Shown in pieces: positions 8,484 through 17,660 of a stretch of DNA of 53,076 nt. Where the stretch lies: contig JAWXBP010000379.1 in assembly GCA_034440135.1 (NCBI GenBank), forward strand, positions 1 to 53,076, written 5' to 3'. The notes under the pieces were generated by a model. The model did not search any database and was not told where the DNA came from. It worked only from the letters and a program-made list of their open reading frames with translations. Each line of letters begins with the position of its first letter. The first letter of the stretch is position 1. This stretch comes from Planctomycetia bacterium. Lineage in GTDB: Bacteria; Planctomycetota; Planctomycetia; Pirellulales; JALHLM01. Position numbers and translations under genes: made by a program.

Positions 8484-9603
8484 ACCGGAAGCCGCGCCGG
8501 CCGCAACGCCCGGACGGTTGATTTCGCTCGACGCCCTGCGCGGCTTCGACATGTTCTGGATCGTGGCCGCCGAAGAGATCGTCGAGGGCCTGCACCACCT
8601 CTCGCCATCGCGCTTCATCGAGGGCGTGCAGCGGCAATTGACGCATGTCGAATGGGAAGGCTTTGTTTTCTACGATTTGATCTTCCCGCTGTTCGTCTTC
8701 ATCGCCGGCATTTCGCTCCCGCTGTCGATTTCGCGCCGTCTGGAGCAGGGTGAATCCCGTGCTACCATTGCCGGCCACCTTGCCTGGCGGGCGGCGATCC
8801 TGTTTCTACTCGGCATCATCTACAACGGCGGGATGCGTTCCGGCTGGAGTGATATCCGCGTCTTCAGCGTGCTCGGACGGATCGCCATCTCCAGCCTCGG
8901 CGCAGGCTTGATCTATTTATATTTCCGCCCGCGGGGACAGATCGCTTGGTTCGTCGCGGCGCTGTTCGGCTATTGGGCGGCGCTCACGTTCATTCCGGTG
9001 CCCGACTATGGCGCGGGCGACTACTCGCCGCTCGGCAATCTCACGCGCTATGTCGATCAACAGTTGCTCATCGGTCGGCCGCACTTCAAGGAGTGGGGCT
9101 TTGATCCCGAAGGCATCCTGAGCGCTATTCCCGCCGTAGGAACCTGTTTGCTCGGCGTTTTCTGCGGACAAATACTGCAACGCTGCGATTGGTCCAGCAG
9201 CCGCAAGGCCGGCTCGATCGCGTTGCTCGGCGTGGCGTGCCTCGCCGCGGGTTATGGCTGGGGGCAATCGTTCCCGATCATCAAGAGCATCTGGACTTCG
9301 AGCTTTGTGCTCGCAGCCGGTGGATACAGTTGCCTGCTGCTCGCGGCGTTCTACCTGCTGATCGACGTCTGGGGCTTCCGCGCCTGGGCGTTTCCGTTCG
9401 TGGTCATTGGGGCGAATCCACTGGTCATTTACCTGGCGACGAATTTCGTTCCCTTTCAGGACCTGGCCGACCGCCTGGTCGGCGGCGGCGTGGCGGAGGC
9501 CCTGGGTTCCAGCGCGATGCTGGTCAACGCCCTCGTGCAATTCGCGCTCGGATTCGCCCTCCTCTACTGGCTCTACCGGCGTAGAATTCACATCCGCATT
9601 TGA
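8476..9603 (+). CDS. HGSNAT-type transmembrane acyltransferase (DUF5009/DUF1624-like)
   Basis: A 375-residue membrane protein with about ten helices. It opens with the family signature RLISLDALRGFDMFWIV, followed by FVFYDLIFPLFVFIAGIS, both typical of bacterial relatives of heparan-alpha-glucosaminide N-acetyltransferase. These move an acetyl group from cytoplasmic acetyl-CoA to a sugar across the membrane; the acceptor here is unknown. The start is the GTG at 8476 because GGAGAGAT precedes it and it overlaps the stop of the GTPase gene; a GTG at 8440 would add 12 residues. The upstream coaX offers a loose metabolic link through CoA. Confidence 0.8.
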   Translation: MNKPEAAPAATPGRLISLDALRGFDMFWIVAAEEIVEGLHHLSPSRFIEGVQRQLTHVEWEGFVFYDLIFPLFVFIAGISLPLSISRRLEQGESRATIAGHLAWRAAILFLLGIIYNGGMRSGWSDIRVFSVLGRIAISSLGAGLIYLYFRPRGQIAWFVAALFGYWAALTFIPVPDYGAGDYSPLGNLTRYVDQQLLIGRPHFKEWGFDPEGILSAIPAVGTCLLGVFCGQILQRCDWSSSRKAGSIALLGVACLAAGYGWGQSFPIIKSIWTSSFVLAAGGYSCLLLAAFYLLIDVWGFRAWAFPFVVIGANPLVIYLATNFVPFQDLADRLVGGGVAEALGSSAMLVNALVQFALGFALLYWLYRRRIHIRI

Positions 9604-9629
9604 GTTCCTACGTCCTCCTTGGCAGCGCG

Positions 9630-10091
9630 ATGTTCGGTCGACTGTTCCTGTTGTTCACGCTGGGCCCGCTCATCGAGTTGGCGCTGTTGATCTACGTGTC
9701 CGATCTGTTCGGCTGGAAGACCACGTTGGGCGTGGTAATCAGCACCGGACTATTTGGCGCCTGGCTCGTGCGGCGCGAAGGTTGGCGGGCTTGGAACCGT
9801 TTTCACGGTGATCTGAACGCGGGCCGCATGCCGGCCGATTCCCTCGTCGACGGCCTGATGGTCTTCACCGGCGGCGTGCTGCTGATCACGCCCGGCGTGC
9901 TTTCGGATTTGATCGGCATCTCGCTGGTGTTCCCGCCGACCCGAGCACTGCTGCGCCGCTATGCCCGCACCCGCATTCAATTTCGCGCCACCGGTTTCGG
10001 CACCGGCGCAAGTACCAGTCAAGCGGCGTCCGGCCCTCACGATCAGATCATCGACGTTCGCGTCGTGGAACGAGCGAACCCGGAGGGATAG
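9630..10091 (+). CDS. fxsA: FxsA family membrane protein
   Basis: A 153-residue protein with three to four hydrophobic segments. It begins MFGRLFLLFTLGPLIELALL, the family's characteristic opening with the conserved Pro-x-x-Glu, and carries GGVLLITPGVLSDLIG, the typical TPG-x-x-(S/T)D core. FxsA in Escherichia coli suppresses phage T7 exclusion by the F plasmid; its cellular role is otherwise unknown. I take the ATG at 9630 as start; a TTG at 9600, overlapping the previous stop, is possible. The last 40 residues are a polar tail. It closes the five-gene plus-strand run. Confidence 0.88.
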   Translation: MFGRLFLLFTLGPLIELALLIYVSDLFGWKTTLGVVISTGLFGAWLVRREGWRAWNRFHGDLNAGRMPADSLVDGLMVFTGGVLLITPGVLSDLIGISLVFPPTRALLRRYARTRIQFRATGFGTGASTSQAASGPHDQIIDVRVVERANPEG

Positions 10092-10168
10092 AAAGGCCAT
10101 GAGCGATGCTGCGCCCATGTGGTACAATAGATTCGTCGCGAAGCGGTCATCGACCAGGAGCTATTAAT

Positions 10169-10423
10169 ATGGCAACGTCCACAAACCTCACGGAACTCTA
10201 TCAGGCCGCGCTCAAGCTGCCGCTCAGCGATCGCGCCGACCTGGCCGCGACGCTTATGGAAAGCGTCAAGGCCGCCGAGACGCACGACCGTAGCGATCCC
10301 TGGGCCGAGGAAATTCGCCGGCGCGTTGAAGATCTGGAGTCGGGAAAAGCGGTCTTGCTAACTTGGGAGGAAGTCGAGCGACGGCTCGCCGAGCGATATG
10401 CCAAAGCTAAGTCTGAAAGTTAA
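10169..10423 (+). CDS. Antitoxin of the putative addiction module family
   Basis: An 84-residue acidic protein. The pattern ELYQAALKLPLSDRADLAATL followed by a DPWAEEIRRR segment matches the addiction-module component family (unstable antitoxin, PF09720 type). The ATG at 10169 has AGGAG 7 bases upstream. A TACAAT box at 10123-10128 may be the promoter. The C-terminal part should wrap the toxin; autoregulation of the operon is usual in such pairs. The gene overlaps the toxin gene by 26 bases. Confidence 0.85.
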   Translation: MATSTNLTELYQAALKLPLSDRADLAATLMESVKAAETHDRSDPWAEEIRRRVEDLESGKAVLLTWEEVERRLAERYAKAKSES

Positions 10424-10694
10424 AGCAGAAGCGTACGATGAAATTGCTGAAGTGTTCGACTGGTACGCGGCGCGCAGTGAAAAAGCGGCCCAAGAGTTCC
10501 GTGCAGCACTAAGAGTTGCCCAGGACTCGGCTGTGAATCAGCCCGAGTGGGCCGAAAAATACCTGCACGACACACGGCGGATATCACTTCGTCGATTCCC
10601 GCATTCCATCATTTTCCGCCAAAAAGACGACGAAATTGTCATCATCGCCGTAGCGCACGCCAAACGCGACGAGGCGTATTGGGAGAATCGTTGA
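10398..10694 (+). CDS. RelE/ParE-type toxin
   Basis: A 98-residue basic protein with the ParE/RelE fold pattern: EAYDEIAEVFDWYAARS helix pair at the N-terminus, then RRISLRRFPHSIIFRQ and the strand EIVIIAVAHAKRDEAYW at the end. The R-R-F-P-x-S-I-x-F and V-A-H-x-x-R-x-P/E-x-Y-W features are typical of ParE-like toxins. Known members inhibit gyrase (ParE) or cleave mRNA on the ribosome (RelE); which applies is not decidable here. It overlaps the antitoxin gene and converges on the hydrolase gene that ends only 10 bases further on. Confidence 0.87.
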   Translation: MPKLSLKVKAEAYDEIAEVFDWYAARSEKAAQEFRAALRVAQDSAVNQPEWAEKYLHDTRRISLRRFPHSIIFRQKDDEIVIIAVAHAKRDEAYWENR

Positions 10695-10703
10695 CGCTCG
10701 TGT

Positions 10704-12164
10704 CTATCGCTTCGTCCGCTCCACCACCCAATCGCCGATCAACTCTAACGCCGCCGGCGAGAACGTCTCCGTCAGTTGCGCGTATTCGGACAGCGCGCCG
10801 GTCTTGCAGGTCTGAAAGAGATGATTCAGGCCCTTCATTTCTCGCAGCGTTACGTCGTCGTTCTTGGCCGCGGCAAGCGCCTTCTCCAGTTCCGGCAAGT
10901 TCTGCTTCGGGTCGACCTGTACGTCTTTTTCTCCGTTGAGCGCCAGCACCGGGCAACGCAGCTTGCTCAGCGCCGTGCGTGGATCGTGCGCAAAGAAGAA
11001 ACGAAACCACGGGGATTGCACGACTTTGATCTGCTGGTTGAGAAACTCTTGCTGCGTGTCCAGCTTCGCGCGTTCCGCCTCGGGTAACTTGGCGAAAGTT
11101 TCCTTCACGAAATCTCGTAGCTTGGCCTCCAGCTTCGCCTCGGTGGCCTGCTCGTCGAGCCCTTCGCGCAGGATGCCGAAAAACAACTCCTGCAGTAACC
11201 GATTCTGCGCGATCGCCGCGTCGTCGGCCCCCATCGCCCGGGAGATAAGTTCACTTTGCCGGTAGACGGTCTCTTCGCCGGTGACGCCTGGCGCCGCCAA
11301 CAGTACGACGAATGCCACATCTGAGTTGCCGGCCGCCACCATCGGCGCGATCAACCCGCCCTCGCTGTGCCCGATCAGCCCGATTCGCCGCGAATCGATC
11401 TCCGCGCGGCCTTGCAGGTACTTCAACTCAGCGCGCACATCGTCGGCGAAATCGAGCGTTGTGGCCTTCGCGACTTCTCCGGACGAACCGCCCACGCCAC
11501 GGTCGTCGACGCGCAACACCGCGATGCCGCGGCGCGCCAGGGCATCCGCCAGAATTAAGAAGGGCTTGTGATTGAAAACCGTCTCGTTGCGATCTTGCTG
11601 CCCGGAGCCGGAAATCAAAATCGCGGTGGCAAAGGGACCGTCGCCCGGCGGCAACGTAAGCGTGCCCGCCAGATGGATGCCGTCGCTCGCACCGTCGAAG
11701 GCGACTTCTTCTTCACGATATGGAAACGGCGGCTTCGGTTCCTGCGGGCGTTCGACTTTGGTGACTTCCTTAACGCGCTTGAGCACCAGCGGGAACGATT
11801 GCCCCGCCTGGCTCCATTCGCCGGTAAGCTGCTGGCCATCCGCATCGAGCTTACCCTTGAAACCTCCACGAATGGCCTGCATCCCACATTCGACTGCGCC
11901 GTCCTTCCAGACCACGGTATCGAGCGGCAATCCCAGCGCCCCCTGATCCGGGCTGTCCATCTTGCCGGTCCATATGCCGTCGCCATCGCGTTCGAAGTGA
12001 AACGCGAGCCGCAGCTTCGCGGCACCCACGTCGAGCGTTCCCTCCCAAATGCCGACGCCAGCCGTGGCCGATTCGCCGTCCGGTTCGGCGGCCCCGATCG
12101 GCGAGGTAATGCCGAGTGCCAGACAGAGGACGGCCAACCGGCCAACAACGGTGGAAGCGTACAT
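10704..12164 (-). CDS. Exported alpha/beta hydrolase with N-terminal beta-rich domain
   Basis: A 486-residue protein with a Sec signal peptide (about residues 1-26, cleavage after AIGAA-like GAA). Residues about 30-135 form a beta-rich domain often found ahead of this hydrolase family. The hydrolase domain follows with LISGSGQQDRNE (oxyanion region), the nucleophile elbow GHSEGG (Ser about 266), an acid at NGEKDVQVDP, and His in GLNHLFQ near the C-terminus. The catalytic triad therefore looks complete. Substrate unknown; an ester or peptide acting in the periplasm is a guess. It converges on the toxin gene. Confidence 0.85.
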   Translation of the reverse strand: MYASTVVGRLAVLCLALGITSPIGAAEPDGESATAGVGIWEGTLDVGAAKLRLAFHFERDGDGIWTGKMDSPDQGALGLPLDTVVWKDGAVECGMQAIRGGFKGKLDADGQQLTGEWSQAGQSFPLVLKRVKEVTKVERPQEPKPPFPYREEEVAFDGASDGIHLAGTLTLPPGDGPFATAILISGSGQQDRNETVFNHKPFLILADALARRGIAVLRVDDRGVGGSSGEVAKATTLDFADDVRAELKYLQGRAEIDSRRIGLIGHSEGGLIAPMVAAGNSDVAFVVLLAAPGVTGEETVYRQSELISRAMGADDAAIAQNRLLQELFFGILREGLDEQATEAKLEAKLRDFVKETFAKLPEAERAKLDTQQEFLNQQIKVVQSPWFRFFFAHDPRTALSKLRCPVLALNGEKDVQVDPKQNLPELEKALAAAKNDDVTLREMKGLNHLFQTCKTGALSEYAQLTETFSPAALELIGDWVVERTKR

Positions 12165-12334
12165 GGCTAATTCTTCAGGGAGGGGTTGTGACGATCCTCG
12201 GGACAGCTATTCGAGCGCTCGGCGGCGAAATTGTGTGGGCCCTGGAAGGAGAAGTCGCGGCCGCCTGTGATTTCCGCCGTGTGACCTATGCTTTTCCAGG
12301 TTCGGCGTGCCGTTCGATTCGGGAGAAAAAGGGT

Positions 12335-12682
12335 ATGAACCAGCCAAAATTCATCAACGACGACGCTTTTCGGGCGTTGCGAGCCGGCGACGTCGACGCG
12401 TTTCATCGGATGACCGCCGGCCGGGCCACGATCGATTTCACCGAGGGGGACCTCCGAGCCGCCGACCTGCGCAAAGCCGACCTCAGCAAGGTAATCCTCC
12501 GCGGCGCGTATCTCAAGCTCGCCGACCTGCGTGGCTGCGATTTGCGGCACATGGACCTGGAAGGCTGCTCGCTGCATCAGGCCAAGATCGGCGGCACGTA
12601 CTTCCCGCTCAATGTCGCGGCCGAGGAAATCCGCCTCTCGGTGCAAGAAGGAACGCGGATCCGCGTCGGAACTGCCAGGTAG
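12335..12682 (+). CDS. Small pentapeptide-repeat protein
   Basis: A 115-residue protein. After a short helical N-terminus with FRALRAGDVDAFHRM, residues about 35-85 run as A(D/x)LRx pentapeptides (AADLRKADLSK, GCDLRHMDLEGCSL), which would form about two turns of a right-handed beta-helix. No enzyme motif. The ATG at 12335 follows GGAGAAAAAGGG, a good ribosome site. It lies 59 bases before the CCA-adding enzyme gene on the same strand. Function unknown. Confidence 0.75.
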   Translation: MNQPKFINDDAFRALRAGDVDAFHRMTAGRATIDFTEGDLRAADLRKADLSKVILRGAYLKLADLRGCDLRHMDLEGCSLHQAKIGGTYFPLNVAAEEIRLSVQEGTRIRVGTAR

Positions 12683-12741
12683 GGTGTCGGAGCCATCCAG
12701 GAACGCGCACCCTGTTGCCGGCAGGCGTGTCGCGTATTCTG

Positions 12742-14085
12742 ATGGCACGCACGCCCCCCGGGAATCCGCCCTTGAAGACGCACGACCCTGATGCCCAGCT
12801 CGCGTTCGCGCATCGCGTGGTGCGCGAGCTGCGCGATTTCGGCTACGTGGCCTATTGGGCCGGCGGTTGCGTCCGCGATCGCTTGCTCGGGCGCACGCCC
12901 AAAGACTACGACGTCGCCACGAGCGCCCGGCCGGAACAAATCCGCCAAGTCTTCGGGCAGAAACGCACGTTGCCCCTCGGCGCCGCATTCGGCGTGATTA
13001 CGGTGCTCGGTCCCAAGGAAGCGGGACAGATCGAGGTCGCCACGTTTCGCTGCGACGCCGGTTACTCCGACGGCCGACGGCCCGACGCAGTGACCTTCAG
13101 CGACGCTCGGGAAGACGCCCTGCGCCGCGACTTCACCATCAACGGCATGTTCTTCGACCCGTTGACGGAACAAGTGATTGACTACGTGGGCGGGCGCGCC
13201 GATCTGGAAGATCAACACATTCGCGCCATCGGCGACCCCTTCGCGCGGATCGCGGAGGACAAACTGCGGATGCTCCGCGCAGTCCGCTTTGGAGCCCATT
13301 TCGGCTTTGCGATCGAGGAGCAAACACTGGCCGCAGTCCGGCAATCCGCTGCGCAAGTTCAAGTGGTCAGCGCGGAACGCATCTCGCAGGAAATGCGACG
13401 GATGTGGACGGATCCGCATCGGGTGCGCGCCTTGGAATTGCTGCTGGAGGCGGAGCTACTGCCGCAGATCCTGCCGGAAATCGCGGCGTTGATCGGGCGA
13501 CAATCGGTCGAGCTAGCCGAAGGCCCCTGCGACGTCTGGCACTATTTGTTACGCGTGGTGAGCGCCGTGGAACAACCCAAGTTCTCGCTCGTCGCGGCGG
13601 CCGTCTTGCACGTCCTGGCGATCCCGCTCAGCAACTCAGACGACGCGGCGCCGGAGCAAGAAGCGGCTCGTCAGGCGGAAGGCATCGGCCGGCGCTGGAA
13701 GCTCTCGAAACAAGAGATCGAGGAAATCCGATGGCTGGTGCGGCACCAAGTCTTGTGGCAAGGGGCGACCACCATGCCCTGGCCCAAGCTGCAACGACAA
13801 CTAGTCGCGCCGCTGGCCGCCGAGTGGCTGCAACTGGCGCATGCCATGGCGCTCACCGGTCGCGGCAGCCTGGACGACATTGCCTACTGCCAGGAAAAGC
13901 TCGAATTGCCGACTGAAACTCTGAATCCACCACCGCTGGTCAACGGGCACGATTTGGCGGAACTGGGCATGGTCGAAGGCCCCCGCGTCGCAGGAGCCCT
14001 CGTGGCAATTCGCGACGCCCAACTGCTGGGCGAGATCCGCACGCGCGGCGAAGCGCTTGAATTCGCGAGAAAAAGGCTCTCCTAG
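12742..14085 (+). CDS. cca: CCA-adding enzyme / class II tRNA nucleotidyltransferase family
   Basis: A 447-residue protein with the class II nucleotidyltransferase head: AGGCVRDRLLGR (about residues 34-45), the catalytic DYD in PKDYDVATSA (about 53-60), the RRDFTINGMFFD motif, and EDKLRMLRAVRFGAHFGF of the neck. It adds or repairs the CCA end of tRNAs with CTP and ATP. Bacterial poly(A) polymerase I shares this head, so the activity is a family-level call. A requirement for CCA addition fits the tRNA-Val at the right end of this window, which has no encoded CCA. The ATG at 12742 is preferred; an in-frame GTG at 12727 is an alternative. No clear ribosome site. Confidence 0.85.
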   Translation: MARTPPGNPPLKTHDPDAQLAFAHRVVRELRDFGYVAYWAGGCVRDRLLGRTPKDYDVATSARPEQIRQVFGQKRTLPLGAAFGVITVLGPKEAGQIEVATFRCDAGYSDGRRPDAVTFSDAREDALRRDFTINGMFFDPLTEQVIDYVGGRADLEDQHIRAIGDPFARIAEDKLRMLRAVRFGAHFGFAIEEQTLAAVRQSAAQVQVVSAERISQEMRRMWTDPHRVRALELLLEAELLPQILPEIAALIGRQSVELAEGPCDVWHYLLRVVSAVEQPKFSLVAAAVLHVLAIPLSNSDDAAPEQEAARQAEGIGRRWKLSKQEIEEIRWLVRHQVLWQGATTMPWPKLQRQLVAPLAAEWLQLAHAMALTGRGSLDDIAYCQEKLELPTETLNPPPLVNGHDLAELGMVEGPRVAGALVAIRDAQLLGEIRTRGEALEFARKRLS

Positions 14086-14116
14086 CACGCTCCCGGCTCC
14101 AAAATGGATGCCTCTG

Positions 14117-14145
14117 TTGCTTGATATGCCGATCGGCGCGATAAT
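14117..14145 (+). promoter_or_regulatory. Candidate sigma-70-type promoter for the VWA gene
   Basis: TTGCTT (14117-14122) and GATAAT (14140-14145) are spaced 17 bases. The predicted start would give a leader of about 35 bases before the GTG at 14188. Judged by eye only. Confidence 0.35.
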
Positions 14146-14187
14146 CAAACGGGCGACCGGAAGACACTACCGACCAGGAACAGAGCT

Positions 14188-16167
14188 GTGTTGGCCAGGG
14201 TGCGAAGCTACTGGAGCGCAATGTCGGGCACGACCGCGGGGTTCGGTGATTCCGAAACCTGGTCGTGGCTGATCAGTTTGGCGCTTCACATGGCGGCCCT
14301 GGTTATTCTCGCGGCCGTCTGGTTGCAATCGCCCGTACGTGAATCGACGCTGGTCATCAACTCGATCGACTACGAGCCGATCACGCCCGAGGAACTGCGG
14401 GTTGAGGCCAGCGACGTCCCTACCGAGTTCGGGGCCGCGGGCGAGTCCGGCTTGAACAGCGCCGTGGCGCTCGCGCCGAACCTGGACGACATCTCCGAAT
14501 CGCCGCGGATGACCGACCCGGTCGAGGTAATGGCCCCGACCGTCACGGTTAATCTCAGCACGGAGATCCCGACCGCGCCGCGATTGGATGAAACGCTCGT
14601 CATCAAAGGCGAGGCGGGCGAATCCGTCGCCGCGGCCACCGGGGCGATTGATCGTATCACGCAGGAAATCCTGCATTCGCTCGAACAGCGTCCGACGCTG
14701 GTCGTCTGGGTGTTCGATCAATCGGCCAGCTTGCAGCCGCAGCGCGAGGAAATTCACGCCAAGTTCGAGCGGATTTACGAAGAGCTCGGTGCGCTCAAGG
14801 CCAGCGGCAACGAGGCGTTCACCAAGCACGCGGAAACGCCGCTACTGACGTCGATCGTCGCCTTCGGCCAGGACGTGGCGTTTCTCACGCCGCAACCGAC
14901 CGCCGACGTGAAGGTCATGAAGCGGGCGATCAAGGGCATCGAGAACGATCCCACCGGCGTGGAGCACGTGTTTAATGCCGTGAAACTCAGCACCGAACGG
15001 TACCGGCGCTTCCGGCAGGGAAACGCCGCCGAGCGGCGCAACGTGATGATCGTGATCTTCACAGACGAGTGCGGCGACGATCAGGATTTAGCCGATCCCA
15101 CGACGTTGCTTTGCCAGCGATTGCAGATCCCGGTCTACATCGTCGGTGTGCCGGCGCCATTCGGGCGCGAGGAAATCCTGGTCCGCTTCCGCGATACCGA
15201 CCCGAACTTCGATCAATCGGAACGCTACCTGCCTGTGCGACAGGGGCCGGAAACCGTGCGGCCGGAAAACGTGCAGCTCGCGTTTATCGGTTCCGGCGGG
15301 CGCGACGACGAATTCGAACGACTCGACTCCGGCTTCGGCCCGTATGCCCTGACGCGACTGTGCTACGAGACCGGCGGAATCTACTTCTCTGTGCATCCCA
15401 ACAACGCGGCAGTCGGCGGCCGTGGCGGGCGCACTGACCTGATGGCCTCGAACCTGGCGTTCTTCTTCGAGCCGGATGTGATGCGAAGTTATCGGCCCGA
15501 ATACATTCCGCTGGACAAGTATCAGTCGAAACTCAATCAAAACCGCGCCTGCGTGGCGCTGGTCGACGCGGCGGAATTTTCTCTCGTCGATCCGATGCAG
15601 GATCCGCGGCTCTTCTTCCCGGTGCAAAATGAGGCCCAATTGAAGCGCGATCTGGACGTCGCCCAGCGCGCCGCGGCGATTCTCGAACCGAAGCTGCGCC
15701 AGCTTCACGAAATCCTGAAACGCGGCGAAGCGGATCGCGCGAAGCTCACCAACCTGCGCTGGCAGGCCGGGTATGATCTCGCGCTGGGTCGCGTCTTGGC
15801 CGCCCGCGCGCGGACCGAAGGCTACAACGCCATGCTCGCCAAGGCCGAACAGGGGATGACATTCCAAGAAGAACGCGACGACACTTGGGTGCTGCGGAGC
15901 GACGACGAAATCAGCGCCGGCAGCACGATCGAGAAGTTCGCCAATCAGGCCCAGGAGCTGCTGACGCGCGTGATCGAACAGCATCCGGACACGCCTTGGG
16001 CGCTGTTGGCGAAGCGCGAATTGCGCGACCCGATGGGCTGGAAATGGACCGAACGCCGCACCGGCGTCACCGATCCGCCGCCACCGCAAGGCAACGCTCC
16101 GCCTCCGCCGCCGAGCAACGATCCCCCGGCGCCGCCTCCGAAGCCGTTGCGCGATATTCGACTGTAA
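14188..16167 (+). CDS. Membrane-anchored von Willebrand factor A domain protein with Pro-rich tail
   Basis: A 659-residue protein. One membrane helix (about residues 28-47) is followed by a low-complexity linker and a VWA domain from about 170. The metal-ion-dependent adhesion site is visible as VFDQSAS (DxSxS, about 176-182), with further conserved FTDE in VMIVIFTDECGDD. The C-terminal region is helical with many Arg/Glu, and the last 30 residues are almost all Pro, Asn and Asp/Lys. The GTG start follows AGGA at a good distance. The domain order suggests an envelope scaffold with its VWA domain outside the cytoplasm; a partner is unknown. It is not the MoxR-linked BatA type, since no AAA ATPase is next to it. 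Confidence 0.8.
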   Translation: MLARVRSYWSAMSGTTAGFGDSETWSWLISLALHMAALVILAAVWLQSPVRESTLVINSIDYEPITPEELRVEASDVPTEFGAAGESGLNSAVALAPNLDDISESPRMTDPVEVMAPTVTVNLSTEIPTAPRLDETLVIKGEAGESVAAATGAIDRITQEILHSLEQRPTLVVWVFDQSASLQPQREEIHAKFERIYEELGALKASGNEAFTKHAETPLLTSIVAFGQDVAFLTPQPTADVKVMKRAIKGIENDPTGVEHVFNAVKLSTERYRRFRQGNAAERRNVMIVIFTDECGDDQDLADPTTLLCQRLQIPVYIVGVPAPFGREEILVRFRDTDPNFDQSERYLPVRQGPETVRPENVQLAFIGSGGRDDEFERLDSGFGPYALTRLCYETGGIYFSVHPNNAAVGGRGGRTDLMASNLAFFFEPDVMRSYRPEYIPLDKYQSKLNQNRACVALVDAAEFSLVDPMQDPRLFFPVQNEAQLKRDLDVAQRAAAILEPKLRQLHEILKRGEADRAKLTNLRWQAGYDLALGRVLAARARTEGYNAMLAKAEQGMTFQEERDDTWVLRSDDEISAGSTIEKFANQAQELLTRVIEQHPDTPWALLAKRELRDPMGWKWTERRTGVTDPPPPQGNAPPPPPSNDPPAPPPKPLRDIRL

Positions 16168-16183
16168 CTCGACACCAGCCCGA

Positions 16184-17536
16184 CTATACGTTTTCCGGCG
16201 TGGGATGTTTCCAATCCCCGCGATACTTTCTCGCCAGGCGATTGTTCGCCTCTTCGTCGTCGACGACGCGCCCTTTCTCAGCGTCCCATTTCAGGCTGCG
16301 GCCGAGCTCCATCGAAAGGTTTGCCAGGATGCAACAGGAGGACGAGATATACCCTTGCTCGATGTCGGCGACCGGGCGCTGACCATCGCGGCGGGCCTCC
16401 AGAAAATTCTTCATGTGCGCGCGGGTGGCCGGCGCGGCGAAGATCTCCGTCTCTTTGTGCTGCGCGTCTTCGGGATATTGCGCGGTCTCGTCGAGCCAAT
16501 CGACATGCACGGGCGCGCCGCTTCCCTTGGGGATGAAATCGTACGACCAGACGCTGAGCTTGAGCGTCCCCTTGTCGCCGTAGAGCGTCGCGCCCCAGGG
16601 ATAATCCGGCTCCGGATTCGCGCCCCAATTGCGCTGCGTCCAGACGAGTTGCGTGTCGCCGTAGTCGAACAGCGCGGTTTGCGTGTCGTGCATGTTCGAT
16701 GTCGAGTTCGGACCACGCATCAGCATCCCGCCGGTCGCGGAGATGCTCTTCGGCCAGCCGAGATCGAGGTGGTAGCGGACCACGTCGTACAGGTGGACGC
16801 AAAGATCGCCGGTTTGGCCGTTGCTGAATTCCCGGCAGGAGCGCCACGCGCGGGGATGAATGCCAGGGCTGTACTCGCGCCAATCGGCGGGCCCAACGTA
16901 CATCTCCCAATCGAGGTTCTCCGGCGGCGCTTGCGCGGCCGGGAAGTCGCCGCCGGCCCCGTAGTAGCTGTGGATATCAACGTAGGCGACCTTGCCGAGC
17001 GCGCCGCTGCGGATGTAGCGATCCCGGGCTTCCAACAAGTGCTTCGTGCTGCGGCGCTGCAAGCCAACCTGGACCGTGCGGTTGTATTTGCGCGCGGCGG
17101 CAACCATTGCCTGGCCCTCGACGACGTCATAGCTGATCGGCTTCTGCACGTAGACGTCGGCGCCAGCCTTGCAGGCCTCGACCATCGGCAGGCAATGCCA
17201 GTGATCGGGAGTGCCGATCAGCACGATCTCAGGCTTCTGGTCGGCCAGCAGTTTGCGGTAGTCGCCGTACGTCGGCGGTTTCTGCTTGGACTTTTGTCGT
17301 GTCGAGACAATTTCCGACGCTTCATCCGCGGCTTTGCTATCGACATCGCAAACGCCGACGACGTCGACCGGGGCGACTTGCATCAGATGGTTCAGATCGG
17401 TCTTCCCATACCACCCGCACCCGATCAATGCGACGCGCGGCGAGGCTTCCTCGGCCAGGGCGAACGCCCGCGTTTGAATCGCCAACAGAGACGCCGCACC
17501 GCCTAAGCCCGCCTTGAGTACATCGCGCCGTTGCAT
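16184..17536 (-). CDS. Exported Gfo/Idh/MocA family oxidoreductase
   Basis: A 450-residue protein. The N-terminus MQRRDVLKAGLGGAASLL resembles a twin-arginine signal, though the RR is followed by D-V. The Rossmann fold begins with VALIGCGWYGKTDLN (about 36-50), giving the GxGxxG nucleotide loop, and VVGVCDVD follows. The usual EKP catalytic triplet reads QKP in YVQKPISYD (about 128-136). GDLCVHLYDVVRYHL carries the conserved His pair of the C-terminal domain. Such enzymes oxidise or reduce sugars or inositols with bound NAD(P). It is divergent from the ManD-like gene, so the two may share a sugar-acid pathway. Confidence 0.87.
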   Translation of the reverse strand: MQRRDVLKAGLGGAASLLAIQTRAFALAEEASPRVALIGCGWYGKTDLNHLMQVAPVDVVGVCDVDSKAADEASEIVSTRQKSKQKPPTYGDYRKLLADQKPEIVLIGTPDHWHCLPMVEACKAGADVYVQKPISYDVVEGQAMVAAARKYNRTVQVGLQRRSTKHLLEARDRYIRSGALGKVAYVDIHSYYGAGGDFPAAQAPPENLDWEMYVGPADWREYSPGIHPRAWRSCREFSNGQTGDLCVHLYDVVRYHLDLGWPKSISATGGMLMRGPNSTSNMHDTQTALFDYGDTQLVWTQRNWGANPEPDYPWGATLYGDKGTLKLSVWSYDFIPKGSGAPVHVDWLDETAQYPEDAQHKETEIFAAPATRAHMKNFLEARRDGQRPVADIEQGYISSSCCILANLSMELGRSLKWDAEKGRVVDDEEANNRLARKYRGDWKHPTPENV

Positions 17537-17660
17537 GAGTCCGCCTCAGTGGAAGTGAATTCGAGAAGTGTCCGCGTGTGTTGGTATTGTGTCCAACCGG
17601 CCACCAGCGTGGCAAGCATCTGAGGGTACTACGTCACGAAAATAAAGCCGTCCGCCAAGG

